From Bacteroidota bacterium (lineage in GTDB: Bacteria; Bacteroidota; Bacteroidia; Chitinophagales; Chitinophagaceae), in NCBI GenBank assembly GCA_023417815.1, contig JAEZEI010000014.1, positions 1 through 64,000 of the forward strand: a stretch of DNA of 64,000 nt, given 5' to 3'. How positions within the stretch are numbered: position 1 is the stretch's first letter; each line of letters opens with the position of its first letter. The notes beneath the pieces are model-generated. The model was not told the DNA's origin. It searched no databases and was given only the letters and a program-made list of their open reading frames with translations. The position numbers and the translations under genes were made by a program. Shown here piece by piece: positions 1 through 9,341 of this stretch.

Positions 1-42
1 CCTCCAACCTCCAACTTCCACCCTCCAACCTCCAACCCCACC
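1..42. repeat. 7-bp minisatellite (CCAACCT), cut by window edge
   Basis: Tandem CCAACCT-like heptamers with CCAACTT, CCACCCT and CCAACCC variants run from the window edge to about base 42. The same heptamer forms a longer array at 14388-14450. The left boundary is outside the window, so copy number is unknown. It is non-coding on both strands as far as can be seen. Confidence 0.8.
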
Positions 43-126
43 ATGTCTCCGTTAACCCTTTCCTAAATGTAACCAGGTCATAAAATATTGGTTCAGCAAT
101 GATTATCTTGCCGCCTGAAATTTTAC

Positions 127-732
127 ATGATGAAAAATCTTTCGCTTGCATTGAATGCCGTATTGCTTATTGCGGTTGCCGTCCTCTATTTCCTTCATTT
201 TTCCGATAATAAAAAGGCAGTGGCTGCCCCTGCTAAGGTTGTTGCATCAACCGGCAATACTGTGCCCCAGGCTTCGATAGGGTATGTAGACCTGGATTCC
301 CTTAACGAGAATATTGTATACATCAAAACTAAAAGGAAGGAACTGGAGGGCGAACAGCGATCAATAGAGAACGAATGGGAAAACGGTTATCGTAATCTTG
401 AGAATCAAAAGAACAATTTCCTGAAAAGGGGAGATGCGATAACACAGGAAGAGGCAGAGAGATTCCAGGCTTCTCTTTTCCAGCAACAGCAGCAGATCGA
501 TAGTAAAAAGCAGAATGCAACCCAGCGACTGAGTGAGAAGAGTTTTAAATTCCTGGAAGAGATACAAAAGGAACTAAAGTCATTCCTGGAAGATTATAAC
601 AAGGAAAGGAATTTCACCTACATTCTAACCACTGGTACCGGCCTGGATTATATGGTGTACAAAGATTCGACCCTGAACATCACTAATGATGTGATCGCGG
701 GAATGAATGAAATTATGAAGAACAAAAAGTAA
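127..732 (+). CDS. OmpH/Skp-like periplasmic chaperone
   Basis: Predicted periplasmic, 201 residues. A hydrophobic N-terminal segment (about residues 5-24) acts as signal or membrane anchor. The mature part carries the OmpH/Skp opening 'IGYVDLDSLNEN' (about 51-62), then a long charged, glutamine-rich helical stretch (about 70-150) typical of the coiled-coil arms of Skp, and a short hydrophobic strand near the end. Family members hold unfolded outer-membrane proteins on their way to the BAM complex. Two ATG codons are adjacent at 127 and 130 and either could be used. The gene stands alone and is closed by a hairpin terminator. The family call is fairly secure; the client proteins are unknown. 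Confidence 0.8.
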   Translation: MMKNLSLALNAVLLIAVAVLYFLHFSDNKKAVAAPAKVVASTGNTVPQASIGYVDLDSLNENIVYIKTKRKELEGEQRSIENEWENGYRNLENQKNNFLKRGDAITQEEAERFQASLFQQQQQIDSKKQNATQRLSEKSFKFLEEIQKELKSFLEDYNKERNFTYILTTGTGLDYMVYKDSTLNITNDVIAGMNEIMKNKK

Positions 733-757
733 ACTTTCTCCGGAATAATATATCTTG

Positions 758-783
758 AATCCCGTTAATGCGGGATTTTTTTA
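758..783 (+). terminator. Rho-independent terminator after the OmpH-like gene
   Basis: A 7-bp perfect stem AATCCCG/CGGGATT (758-764 with 771-777) with a 6-nt loop is followed by a run of T. It lies 26 bases after the stop codon. Confidence 0.8.
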
Positions 784-802
784 TGACCAAAACTTCTGAT
801 CG

Positions 803-2227
803 ATGAGTGATTCAACTCAATCCTTTAAGCCCACACTCGGTTTGTTCGACTCTACCATGATAGTGGCAGGCTCAATGATCGGCTCCGGCATCTTCATAGT
901 TAGTGCAAATATTACACAGAACGTTGGAAGCGCTGGCTGGCTGGTGGCTGTATGGCTCATCACGGGGTTCATGACCATTACGGCTGCATTAAGTTATGGG
1001 GAACTGAGCGCAATGTTCCCGAAAGCCGGTGGACAATATGTATACCTTAAGGAAGCGTATAATCCACTTGCAGCTTTCCTATACGGATGGAGCCTCTTCG
1101 CCGTTATTCAAACTGCCACTATTGCCGCCGTGGCAGTGGCGTTTGCAAAATTCGCAGGATATTTTTTCCCGGCGCTGGATATCAAGGATGAGAACATCCT
1201 TTTTAATCTCGGAAGATTTGCGATCTATCCTGCGCAAATTGTGGCCATCGTAATGATCATTTTCCTCACCTACATCAATACAAAAGGTATCCGGCAGGGA
1301 AAGATCATTCAGACCATCTTTACGGTGATCAAGATCGTTTCATTATTGGGACTGATCCTCTTCGGATTTCTTCTTGCTTCAGATTCAGAAGTCTGGAATG
1401 CGAACTGGGCATCCGGTTGGGAACTTCAAACCAGGAGTGGAGAAGACGGGAGTATTACAGGCTCACTCGCCGGTACTGCAATTCTCGGCGCCATAGCTGC
1501 TGCAATGGTAGGATCAATTTTCAGTAGTGATGCATGGAACAATGTTACATTCATAGCAGGAGAGATCAGGAATCCAAAAAGAAATATCGGCCTAAGCCTT
1601 TTTCTTGGGACACTGATAGTAACGGTGATCTATATGCTTGCCAACCTGATGTATATAAGTGTGCTTCCCGTTAATGAAATTGCCTCTTCTCCGCAGGAAA
1701 GGGTTGCAGTTTCCGCAGGCAATATCATTTTTGGGAACCTCGGCGCTTATGTAATAGCCGCTATGATCATGATCTCAACGTTCGGATGTAATAACGGGCT
1801 GGTACTTGCCGGAGCCAGGGTTTACCATGCAATGGCAAAAGACAGGCTTTTTTTCAGGAAAACTGCCACACTTAACCAGCATAATGTTCCGGCATATGGG
1901 CTGTGGATTCAATGCCTGGTGGCCAGCGTGCTTTGCATAAGCGGGCGTTACGGCGACCTGCTGGACATGATCTCTTTTGTGGTAGTGATGTTCTATGCTA
2001 TAACTATTATCGGGATCTTCATTCTAAGAAAGAAAAGACCGGATATCGAAAGACCTTACAAAGCATTTGGATATCCTGTTCTGCCTGCTATATATTTAAT
2101 AATGGCCTTATCTTTCTGCGGCCTCCTACTCTGGTATAAACCGGATTATGCATTGTGGGGCCTGCTCATCGTTCTTTTAGGCATACCTATTTATTATCTT
2201 GCAGTCAGCCGGAAAGGCAACGATTAA
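803..2227 (+). CDS. APC-family amino acid permease
   Basis: A 474-residue inner-membrane transporter with about twelve hydrophobic segments across its length. The APC signature sits in the first helix: 'MIVAGSMIGSGIFI' (about residues 19-32), where the broken helix GSGIF contacts the amino group of substrates in characterised relatives. 'ELSAMFPKAGGQYVYL' (about 67-82) is also typical. Family members exchange or import amino acids or polyamines; the substrate cannot be read from the sequence. The gene follows a terminator, so it probably has its own promoter. The next gene starts 2 bases after its stop, so the two are likely co-transcribed. Confidence 0.88.
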   Translation: MSDSTQSFKPTLGLFDSTMIVAGSMIGSGIFIVSANITQNVGSAGWLVAVWLITGFMTITAALSYGELSAMFPKAGGQYVYLKEAYNPLAAFLYGWSLFAVIQTATIAAVAVAFAKFAGYFFPALDIKDENILFNLGRFAIYPAQIVAIVMIIFLTYINTKGIRQGKIIQTIFTVIKIVSLLGLILFGFLLASDSEVWNANWASGWELQTRSGEDGSITGSLAGTAILGAIAAAMVGSIFSSDAWNNVTFIAGEIRNPKRNIGLSLFLGTLIVTVIYMLANLMYISVLPVNEIASSPQERVAVSAGNIIFGNLGAYVIAAMIMISTFGCNNGLVLAGARVYHAMAKDRLFFRKTATLNQHNVPAYGLWIQCLVASVLCISGRYGDLLDMISFVVVMFYAITIIGIFILRKKRPDIERPYKAFGYPVLPAIYLIMALSFCGLLLWYKPDYALWGLLIVLLGIPIYYLAVSRKGND

Positions 2228-2229
2228 TT

Positions 2230-3216
2230 ATGGATTTTGAAAAACTATTCAGCAGGTTCCGGGAATTAAGAGTAGGAGTGATCGGCGATGTTATGCTGGA
2301 TACATACTGGTGGGGAAAGGTCGACAGGATATCGCCTGAAGCGCCTGTGCCGGTGGTAGCCGTATCCGGGAAGGAGCAGCGGTTGGGCGGTGCGGGGAAT
2401 GTTGCCCTTAATATTGCAGCATTAGGTTCAAAAGTTGATCTTCTTTCCGTAGTTGGAGAGGACGGCGATGGATTCCTTCTCAAAGGAATGCTTGAAGAAA
2501 AAAAAATAGGAACAGAATTTCTTCTCACAAGTTCAGAAAGGGTAACCACTAATAAGATCAGGATCATCAGCCGGAACCAGCATATGATGAGACTTGATGC
2601 GGAGATCACGGCTCCTCTTGATAACCGCGATGAGGAAAGACTTATTATTTCCTTTAAGAATTATATATCAACGCAGAGGCCTGACATCATTATTCTTGAA
2701 GACTATAATAAAGGTGTACTCTCACTGAATGTAATCCATGAAGTGATGAAGATCTGTAAGGAACACAGCATCCTTACTGCGGTGGATCCAAAACGGAAGA
2801 ATTTCTTTGAATTTACAGGAGCCACTATCTTCAAGCCAAATCTTCATGAAGCAAAGGAAGGATTGAATCTACTGTCAGATGAAGTGAACCCGGAATTCCT
2901 TCATGATATACATCTCTCTCTGCAGGCACGGCTCAGCCACGAGATCTCATTTATCACGCTTTCAGAGCGCGGGGTTTTTTACCATGATTCAGATAAGTCG
3001 GCCATCATTCCAACACATATCCGGACAATAGCAGATGTATCCGGTGCGGGCGACACGGTTATTGCCGTAGCCTCTATAGTATATGCCGCTACCAGGGATG
3101 TAAAACTTATGGCCGAAATGGCAAATATCGCCGGGGGCCTCGTTTGCGAAGAAGTAGGAACAGTTGCCATTAACCTGGAGCAACTAAAACATGAGTGCAA
3201 GGCCTTATTAAAGTAA
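2230..3216 (+). CDS. rfaE1: D-glycero-beta-D-manno-heptose-7-phosphate kinase
   Basis: A PfkB/ribokinase-fold kinase of 328 residues that phosphorylates heptose 7-phosphate at C1 for ADP-heptose and LPS core synthesis. The N-terminal 'GDVMLDTYWWGKVDRISPEA' motif is diagnostic of the HldE kinase domain. 'GGAGNVALNIA' forms the sugar site. 'SGAGDT' near residue 272 carries the catalytic base aspartate. The ATG at 2230 is chosen over an upstream in-frame codon inside the permease because this motif begins close to it. There is no cytidylyl/adenylyltransferase domain, so this is the single-domain form; the adenylyltransferase must lie elsewhere. Confidence 0.88.
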   Translation: MDFEKLFSRFRELRVGVIGDVMLDTYWWGKVDRISPEAPVPVVAVSGKEQRLGGAGNVALNIAALGSKVDLLSVVGEDGDGFLLKGMLEEKKIGTEFLLTSSERVTTNKIRIISRNQHMMRLDAEITAPLDNRDEERLIISFKNYISTQRPDIIILEDYNKGVLSLNVIHEVMKICKEHSILTAVDPKRKNFFEFTGATIFKPNLHEAKEGLNLLSDEVNPEFLHDIHLSLQARLSHEISFITLSERGVFYHDSDKSAIIPTHIRTIADVSGAGDTVIAVASIVYAATRDVKLMAEMANIAGGLVCEEVGTVAINLEQLKHECKALLK

Positions 3217-3277
3217 GGTTCATCATTTAGTTATGGTTTTTCGCCCTTAACCCTAAATTTTAAACATTAAACTTCAT

Positions 3278-3285
3278 TAGCTTTG
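3278..3285 (+). promoter_or_regulatory. Bacteroidota -7 element (TAGCTTTG)
   Basis: TAGCTTTG matches the phylum's -7 consensus TAnnTTTG exactly. It lies 18 bases before the ATG at 3304. No good -33 TTG is seen 19-21 bases upstream. It overlaps a possible TTG start at 3283, which argues for the later ATG. Confidence 0.4.
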
Positions 3286-3303
3286 GCGGGTAAAATTTTA
3301 CCT

Positions 3304-4260
3304 ATGCAACCCTTCTCGATTGTGATTCATGGAGGTGCCGGAACCATTCTGCGCAGTGATATGACCCCGGAATTGGAGAATGCTTATACCACCGCGCTTG
3401 AAGAAGCGCTTCATGCTGGTTATGCCGTACTTGAAGAAGGCGGAACATCCGTAAATGCGGTTAAGGCCGCTATAGTTGTATTGGAAGATAATGTGCTTTT
3501 CAATGCCGGTCGCGGTTCAGTGTTCACAAAAAAAGGTGTCCAGGAAATGGATGCTGCAATTATGAATGGAGCTACGCTTGAAGCCGGGGCGGTTGCGGCA
3601 GTCAGAAATGTGCGGAATCCAATTGAACTGGCAACAGAAGTGATGGAGAATTCAAATCATGTATTCCTGAGTGGGAAAGGCGCAAATGATTTTGCGATCC
3701 GCCAGGGTATAAAACTGGAGCCTGATGAGTATTTCTTCTCACAATTCAGGTACGATCAATGGAAAGAGATCCGCGACAGCGATAATTATTCCCTTGATCA
3801 CACACATCAGAACATCAACGAATTGATGCGTGATAAAAAATTCGGTACCGTAGGTGCGGTTGCATGTGATAGCAAAGGAAACATAGCCGCAGCTACCAGT
3901 ACAGGTGGTATGACCAATAAGAAATATGGCCGGATTGGAGATAGCCCGCTCATTGGTATTGGAACTTATGCCAACAATAAAACCTGCGCGATAAGTTGCA
4001 CAGGACATGGTGAACCTTTTATCAGGGCTGTTGCTTCGCATGACGTAAGCGCACTGATGGAATATAAAGGAATGTCTTTGCAGGAAGCAATGCACGAGGT
4101 TGTGAATGTAAAACTGATCAAACTTGAAGGCGAAGGAGGAATGATCGGTGTGGATGCAAAAGGTGAACCTGCCATGGTATTCAACAGCGCAGGGATGTAT
4201 CGCGGCATGAAAACGAGCTCCGGGAAATATTTCGTGGGAATCTACAAAGACCAGGAATGA
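3304..4260 (+). CDS. Isoaspartyl peptidase / L-asparaginase (Ntn hydrolase)
   Basis: A plant-type asparaginase (EcAIII/IaaA family) of 318 residues. It hydrolyses beta-aspartyl dipeptides and asparagine. N-terminal 'IVIHGGAG' and 'LFNAGRGSVFT' are family hallmarks. The autocatalytic site is 'KFGTVGAVA', where the Thr becomes the N-terminal nucleophile after self-cleavage. 'GGMTNKKYGRIGDSPLIGIG' lines the substrate pocket. ATG 3304 is preferred to TTG 3283 because the latter lies inside a -7 promoter match and the family starts close to the HGGAG motif. It overlaps ispD by 4 bases (ATGA), so translational coupling is likely. Confidence 0.88.
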   Translation: MQPFSIVIHGGAGTILRSDMTPELENAYTTALEEALHAGYAVLEEGGTSVNAVKAAIVVLEDNVLFNAGRGSVFTKKGVQEMDAAIMNGATLEAGAVAAVRNVRNPIELATEVMENSNHVFLSGKGANDFAIRQGIKLEPDEYFFSQFRYDQWKEIRDSDNYSLDHTHQNINELMRDKKFGTVGAVACDSKGNIAAATSTGGMTNKKYGRIGDSPLIGIGTYANNKTCAISCTGHGEPFIRAVASHDVSALMEYKGMSLQEAMHEVVNVKLIKLEGEGGMIGVDAKGEPAMVFNSAGMYRGMKTSSGKYFVGIYKDQE

Positions 4261-4931
4261 GAAAAGTGGCGATAATAGTGGCTGGAGGGAATGGTGTAAG
4301 AATGGGCGCCTCCGTTCCAAAACAATTTCTGAAACTTAAAGGAAAGCCGGTATTGTATTATACCATCAAAGCTTTTCTCGACAGCTATGATGATCTTGAC
4401 ATTGTTCTTGTACTTCCGGAAGAACATATTGGCTCGGGCCAGGAAATAATTGATGCATATTTTGATCACAGGAGAATAAGGATCACTGCCGGGGGCCGCA
4501 CACGTTTTCATAGTGTTCAACAGGGATTAAAGATGATCGAAGAGGAATGTATCGTGTTGGTACACGATGCAGTTCGTTGCCTCGTAACACCTTCGCTCAT
4601 CGAAAGATGCTGCCAGGCAGTACTTGAATTCGGATCTGCCGTGCCCGTCGTAAAAGTTACAGACAGTATCAGGAAGATCAGCGAGGAGGGTAGTGAGGTT
4701 GTTGACAGGGAAGAGTTGCGTGCAGTGCAAACCCCGCAGGCGTTTTACAGCAAGATGATCATCCCTGCATTCAATATTGATTTCAAGGACAGGTTCACTG
4801 ATGAAGCTACGGTGCTTGAAGCATTCGGAATGAACGTTCACCTTGTGGAAGGCAATGAGGACAACCTGAAGATCACAAAGCCGGTGGATCTTCTTATCGC
4901 TGAAAAATTCCTGGATGAAAGAGGCGGTTAA
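4257..4931 (+). CDS. ispD: 2-C-methyl-D-erythritol 4-phosphate cytidylyltransferase
   Basis: The third step of the MEP isoprenoid pathway: MEP plus CTP gives CDP-methylerythritol and pyrophosphate. 224 residues, the usual length. The N-terminal nucleotide-binding loop 'VAGGNGVRMG' is followed by 'PKQFLKLKGKPVLYYT'. 'LVHDAVRCLV' corresponds to the HDAARP segment. 'RAVQTPQAF' and the closing 'NLKITKPVDLLIAE' are classical IspD motifs. It starts within the stop of the peptidase gene and overlaps the following methyltransferase gene by 17 bases, giving a tight cluster of functionally unrelated genes. Catalytic residues appear intact. Confidence 0.93.
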   Translation: MRKVAIIVAGGNGVRMGASVPKQFLKLKGKPVLYYTIKAFLDSYDDLDIVLVLPEEHIGSGQEIIDAYFDHRRIRITAGGRTRFHSVQQGLKMIEEECIVLVHDAVRCLVTPSLIERCCQAVLEFGSAVPVVKVTDSIRKISEEGSEVVDREELRAVQTPQAFYSKMIIPAFNIDFKDRFTDEATVLEAFGMNVHLVEGNEDNLKITKPVDLLIAEKFLDERGG

Positions 4932-5748
4932 AAATGCATTAAAAACTTTCGGGATATACCATCCGCTTCAATCCCGGTACAGGAAATTCCTAAGCTATCT
5001 TCAACGTTCCCGTTACCGGTTTACTTATTCAAGACTCGAAGGGAAAGGCTATACCTGTAATAATTGTGGCAGAACCTATGCACGATTTGCGGACAGCTTT
5101 CCAAAAAGGGAAGATCGTGAAGCACTTCAAAGGAATAAAGTGATCGCCGGATACGGGTATAACATTATTTGCCCGGGCTGCCTTTCAACAGCAAGAGAAC
5201 GATTGGTGCTTGCATGGCTTCACCAATGGAATATAAGTGGATGGAAGGTCCTTCACTTTTCACCTGAAAAACCGGTAAGTAATTTCCTCCAGAAGCATTG
5301 TAACCTGATCACAGCCGACCTGGAACCGGGGTTTTACAAAAACATAGATCGTTCCATTAAAAAGGAAAATGCATTAACCCTGTCTTTTTCGAATGATTCA
5401 TTCGATCTGCTTGTCGCAAATCATATACTTGAACATATACCAGACGACAGGACCGCTATCAGAGAGTTCTTCAGGGTTTTAAAGCCCGGCGCACGTGCAA
5501 TACTCCAGGTTCCCTATACCAATGAAAATCCCACCATTGAAAGTTCAACCATTCCCGATCCGAAAACGGCGAGCAGGCTTTATGGGCAAAAGGATCATGC
5601 CAGGATCTACAATCTCCGGGATTATGTCACCCGGCTGAAAGAGACAGGCTTTTCTATTGAAGTAGTTCAGTATAATGAAATGAAGCATTTGCATCACTTC
5701 GCTATCCAGGAAAATGAAGACTTTCTTGTGATCACCAAACCCGCTTAA
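4915..5748 (+). CDS. Class I SAM methyltransferase with N-terminal zinc ribbon
   Basis: 277 residues. An N-terminal Cys-x2-Cys ('CNNCGRTYARF', about residue 45) and a second Cys-x2-Cys ('CPGCLSTARERL') form a probable zinc ribbon. A Rossmann methyltransferase core follows: 'VLHFSPEKPV' in place of the usual glycine-rich loop, acidic strand 'LITADLEPG', 'FDLLVANHILEHIPDD' and 'RVLKPGARAILQVP'. The substrate is unknown. The gene at 19229-19990 has the same architecture, and there it sits beside polysaccharide genes, so a role in glycan modification is possible. The gene ends convergently with a 17-base overlap into the leftward GNAT-like gene. Confidence 0.75.
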   Translation: MKEAVKNALKTFGIYHPLQSRYRKFLSYLQRSRYRFTYSRLEGKGYTCNNCGRTYARFADSFPKREDREALQRNKVIAGYGYNIICPGCLSTARERLVLAWLHQWNISGWKVLHFSPEKPVSNFLQKHCNLITADLEPGFYKNIDRSIKKENALTLSFSNDSFDLLVANHILEHIPDDRTAIREFFRVLKPGARAILQVPYTNENPTIESSTIPDPKTASRLYGQKDHARIYNLRDYVTRLKETGFSIEVVQYNEMKHLHHFAIQENEDFLVITKPA

Positions 5749-6643
5749 GCAGGTTCAGAGGCCATGGCAACCCATTATGCCTCACAAAAGGATAGGGTTG
5801 CTCAATCGATCCGAGTTTCTTATAAAAAAATGCGATTCCCTGCACATCCGAACCTTCAAGATCAAGGGTAAGGCCATTAGCTGCAAATTCTTTCACCAAT
5901 TCGTTGAACAGAAAATAATTCGCAGAGCTCTCCCTTCCCGCAGGGGTAACATTATTCACAAGATTATACAGCCTGTCTTTATACCTGAACAAGAGGCATT
6001 GCGCATGCAACTTCGTGCCCTTCATTACATTTCTTACAATAACGTTTTCCTGCTGCGAAACGCACAATTCCGAAAATCCCTGGAAGTCTTCCGGTTTGAA
6101 ATAAGGCAGCCTTTTGCTGTATAGTTCTCCATATAATTTTACAGCGCCGCCGATATCCGCAGAGCTGACGTAGCTCAAACCTGCATTCGTAGAGATATCC
6201 AGCTCCCGGTAGAATTTCTGTTCCTGGGTAATAATACCAAACCGAAGATCATCATCAGGTGGTATGATATAGTTCGCACGAAGGACGGAGCGAAAATTGG
6301 AAGGTACTTTATTTGAATAATTCAACGTGAATTCAGCAAACATGAAATGCCGGAATGCCTCCTTCAGGAAAGCTTCGATCTTGTCCTCCTGTAGTTGTTC
6401 CCTGGAAAAGATACCTCCCTGCTGCATGAAGGCTGGCTGATAAACATACCTTATCCCGAATTTCTTTCGGAATGGCAATGGCATAACAGATTCATAATCT
6501 CCTTCTATTACCGCATCCCAGCACCCGGCCATTTTATCGAGAAAGGCGGAAGTGCCATAGATCAGGGCGTTATGAGAATTGAAAATGCATTCATCCCATT
6601 TTTGCCGGTCTACCTGGTCATATTTAATATAAGAAAGCGTCAC
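5732..6643 (-). CDS. GNAT/FemAB-like acyltransferase-fold protein
   Basis: 303 residues, last gene of the accA-led leftward set. The fold pattern resembles FemAB/BioF2-type GNATs: an N-terminal half ending in 'SVMPLPFRKKFGIRYVYQP' (preceding-substrate domain) and a C-terminal half with 'RLPYFKPEDF' and 'ANYFLFNELVKEFAANGLTLDLEGS', which match the second acyltransferase lobe. No signal peptide. A GTG start at 6643 overlaps the stop of the M1 peptidase gene (GTGA), and no closer ATG exists near the N-terminus. Relatives transfer amino acids or acyl groups to cell-wall or polysaccharide acceptors; the acceptor here is unknown. Confidence 0.6.
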   Translation of the reverse strand: MTLSYIKYDQVDRQKWDECIFNSHNALIYGTSAFLDKMAGCWDAVIEGDYESVMPLPFRKKFGIRYVYQPAFMQQGGIFSREQLQEDKIEAFLKEAFRHFMFAEFTLNYSNKVPSNFRSVLRANYIIPPDDDLRFGIITQEQKFYRELDISTNAGLSYVSSADIGGAVKLYGELYSKRLPYFKPEDFQGFSELCVSQQENVIVRNVMKGTKLHAQCLLFRYKDRLYNLVNNVTPAGRESSANYFLFNELVKEFAANGLTLDLEGSDVQGIAFFYKKLGSIEQPYPFVRHNGLPWPLNLLKRVW

Positions 6644-9324
6644 AGGTAATTAAAAGGGAGTGATCGCAATTTTGGTATGTTCTGAATATCGATGCTGAAC
6701 GACATTGTTTTTAAAAGTCTCTTTTTCGGGATGGTCGACTTTACATAATCGCGGTATTCCTTACTGTAAAGAACCGGGAAATAAAGATTGATGAATTTAA
6801 GTACGGTGAACTGGAATCCTGCATCATACAAGATCTTTCCTGTAGGCGGATCATCTTCCCATGCCTCTGCGAAAGTACCTGCATCAACAAATATCCTGAG
6901 CGGTATCTTAACCGGCATAAGCTGCAAAGGATTTATATTTTTTGGAACGTCTGTGGTAAGATTAATTGAAGTAAGCCAGTTATCCGTCCGCCCGATCTTT
7001 TGAGCAAGCAGGTCGGTCCTGATCTTGAAGCCTCCATCGCGTATCATGATCTGCTGATTATGGAAACCTTCAAACTCATTCCTTCCCGTGAAATAATTTT
7101 CGTAGGTAAAATCTTCATCGCCTTTCGCGCCGGTCATATTCAGGTGGTAACGACTGGTGAAGAACCTATCGAACGGCCCAGGATTGCCTGCATAAAAGAA
7201 TTTTCCTGCAAAGAAGCGGGCATTCATTCCTCCGCCTTTTGCATAATTGAAAAAATAGTCAGCGGTCAATCCCATTCGCATGAAATTCTTTCCCTGGTCA
7301 GCCTGCAATTCTACCTGGTAAGGATAAAGAACCCTTTTATCTCTAATAGTGAATTTTAACTGGTTCACGTATCGCTTTTCTTCAGGGTAGGAGATCGTTA
7401 TTTCACCTTGTGGCGACCTGCTGAAATTTATTCCAGTTTCCGTAATATTAAAATGGCGGAATAGAATGGATATCTCCCTTGTGCTTCGCGGGCGCTGGCC
7501 GAAATTATATTTTGCGAAAGGCACTATCTTATAAAAAGGCATATAATTCTTCCTGCCGGTAGAATCCGTGAATTCATCTACATTAAAACGCGAACCTGAA
7601 ATGCCAAGATCCATCCTTGAATTTTGTTTCCCGGTGAATAGGGTATAGGAGATCCTGCCAATGCCATTCACACTTCCGGATGAAAATCCATACAAGGGAG
7701 AAATAAAGTATTTGAATTTTGAAAGGGGCAGGGTATAGTTGTGTAAAGCAAAACCTGCCATCGGGCCATCATAATGATTATAACCTGCAGCAGGAGCAAT
7801 GAACAGGTAATTGTATTTATCCGTTTCCCTGAATGAGAACAAGCCTTTTACTTTAAATGTTTTTTCGGGGCCTGGTTGCAGCGAACCTTTTTCAGACAGT
7901 CTTGCCGTGAATTCGCCAGCGCCATATTTTTCCAGGATAGCCGCCAGGTCTTCCGGGTAGGGGTGCCCGAACTTCCATTCCTCGTAATATTCTTTCATCA
8001 TTGCATCGAAGCGTTCTCTCCCAATATGCTTTTCAATCCCTTCCAGCCATAAAGCCGTTTTTGTATAAGCGATCAGGCCATAATTCAGCCCGGAGAATTC
8101 CCGGGCAGGTGTTTCAATTGGCTGATCGGTCCGCATCGCAATGATCGAATTCATCCCGAGTTCTTCCCAGTCATCTGGTAACCTGCTTTGAAGAAAACGG
8201 CCACCTTCTTTTCCCGGCCCGGGATATGCATCTTGTTTAAATCTCCTGTCGTAATAAGAATTCAAACCTTCATCCATCCAGGGATGGGTTCTTTCATTTG
8301 TTGCCAGGATTCCGTAGAACCAGTTATGCCCTGTTTCATGGCGTATGACCTCTTCAAGCAACTTTTTATCAGGCGCAGAAACGATCGTAAGCCCGGGATA
8401 TTCCATGCCGCCTGTGGCATCATGAGGATGCTCTGCGACCGTCATGCTTTCATAAGGATAGTTACCGAGTAATGCAGACATATCCCTGATCGTCCTTTTT
8501 GTTTGTTCTATCGCATCATTCCACAGATCAGCGTTCTTTTCCTTGTATGCTGTAATTATTGATATGATCTTTCCATCAAGGTTCAACGTGTCCTCCATCA
8601 CTGCATAATTCTTTGAAGCCACCCAGGCAAAGTCATGTAGATTCCTGGCCGTGTACGTATTTGTGGATCCCTGGAGTAATTTTCCGGAAGTGAAAATCCT
8701 GAATGAATCGGGAACGGCAATAGTAACCTTGTAATCACCGAACTCACTGTAAAATTCTCCCTGATCTAAATATGGCATGGGATGCCATCCTTTCCTGTCA
8801 TAGACCGCTGGTTTAGGATACCACTGGGTAACGAGGTAAACTTCATTGCCATAGCCGCTTCGCGAGAAGATGGATGGGAACTTCACATGAAACGGGGTTT
8901 CAATATCCACGAATTTCCCCGGAGCCAATGGTTCATTCAACACCAGCATGATCACATCATTGTAAAGCGGATGTTCATTTATATCAGCAACTTTTCCATT
9001 AACCCTGAAACTTAGCTGGTTTATATAACCTTTTTCTTCTTCGCTACTGAAATAGAATTTTGTGTTCCCGTTTTCCACTTCATGCTTTGAATAGGCCGTT
9101 CCATCATGGCTATAGGCATTCGGCCAGATATGAAACCATATATATTGAAGGGTGTCAGGTGAATTATTCTGATAACGGATCTTTGAAAAACCATCTATAG
9201 ACCTGGCAGAATCATTCAAATTCACCGTTATGTCATGATCTACCTGCTGTTGCCAGTAAGTTTGCGCTTTACCGCAAACGGTCAGTAATGAAGCCAGTAG
9301 GGTTAGTATAAAAGCCGGTTTCAC
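6640..9324 (-). CDS. Secreted M1-family metallopeptidase with long C-terminal region
   Basis: 894 residues. A signal peptide (about 1-20, ending 'VCGKAQ') exports it. The M1 aminopeptidase core (about 25-480) has the exopeptidase motif 'GGMEYPG' and a zinc site HETGH followed 19 residues later by Glu ('WMDEGLNSY'). The remaining 400 residues are not peptidase-like. They are rich in alternating polar/aromatic strands ('YNYLFIAPAAGYNHYDGP', 'RFFAGKFFYAGNP') and look like an outer-membrane beta-barrel or beta-rich anchor. Start codon is GTG at 9324. It lies 17 bases after the sugar-transferase gene in the same operon. A role in degrading extracellular peptides is inferred. Confidence 0.8.
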   Translation of the reverse strand: MKPAFILTLLASLLTVCGKAQTYWQQQVDHDITVNLNDSARSIDGFSKIRYQNNSPDTLQYIWFHIWPNAYSHDGTAYSKHEVENGNTKFYFSSEEEKGYINQLSFRVNGKVADINEHPLYNDVIMLVLNEPLAPGKFVDIETPFHVKFPSIFSRSGYGNEVYLVTQWYPKPAVYDRKGWHPMPYLDQGEFYSEFGDYKVTIAVPDSFRIFTSGKLLQGSTNTYTARNLHDFAWVASKNYAVMEDTLNLDGKIISIITAYKEKNADLWNDAIEQTKRTIRDMSALLGNYPYESMTVAEHPHDATGGMEYPGLTIVSAPDKKLLEEVIRHETGHNWFYGILATNERTHPWMDEGLNSYYDRRFKQDAYPGPGKEGGRFLQSRLPDDWEELGMNSIIAMRTDQPIETPAREFSGLNYGLIAYTKTALWLEGIEKHIGRERFDAMMKEYYEEWKFGHPYPEDLAAILEKYGAGEFTARLSEKGSLQPGPEKTFKVKGLFSFRETDKYNYLFIAPAAGYNHYDGPMAGFALHNYTLPLSKFKYFISPLYGFSSGSVNGIGRISYTLFTGKQNSRMDLGISGSRFNVDEFTDSTGRKNYMPFYKIVPFAKYNFGQRPRSTREISILFRHFNITETGINFSRSPQGEITISYPEEKRYVNQLKFTIRDKRVLYPYQVELQADQGKNFMRMGLTADYFFNYAKGGGMNARFFAGKFFYAGNPGPFDRFFTSRYHLNMTGAKGDEDFTYENYFTGRNEFEGFHNQQIMIRDGGFKIRTDLLAQKIGRTDNWLTSINLTTDVPKNINPLQLMPVKIPLRIFVDAGTFAEAWEDDPPTGKILYDAGFQFTVLKFINLYFPVLYSKEYRDYVKSTIPKKRLLKTMSFSIDIQNIPKLRSLPFNYL

Positions 9325-9341
9325 AGAATAAATATAATGGA

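Noticed and set aside
1029..2139. Overlapping frames within the permease gene
   Set aside because: They lie in other frames of a well-supported transporter gene and have no domain content.
3283..3303. TTG start giving a longer isoaspartyl peptidase
   Set aside because: The codon lies inside a TAGCTTTG promoter match, and the family begins close to the ATG at 3304.
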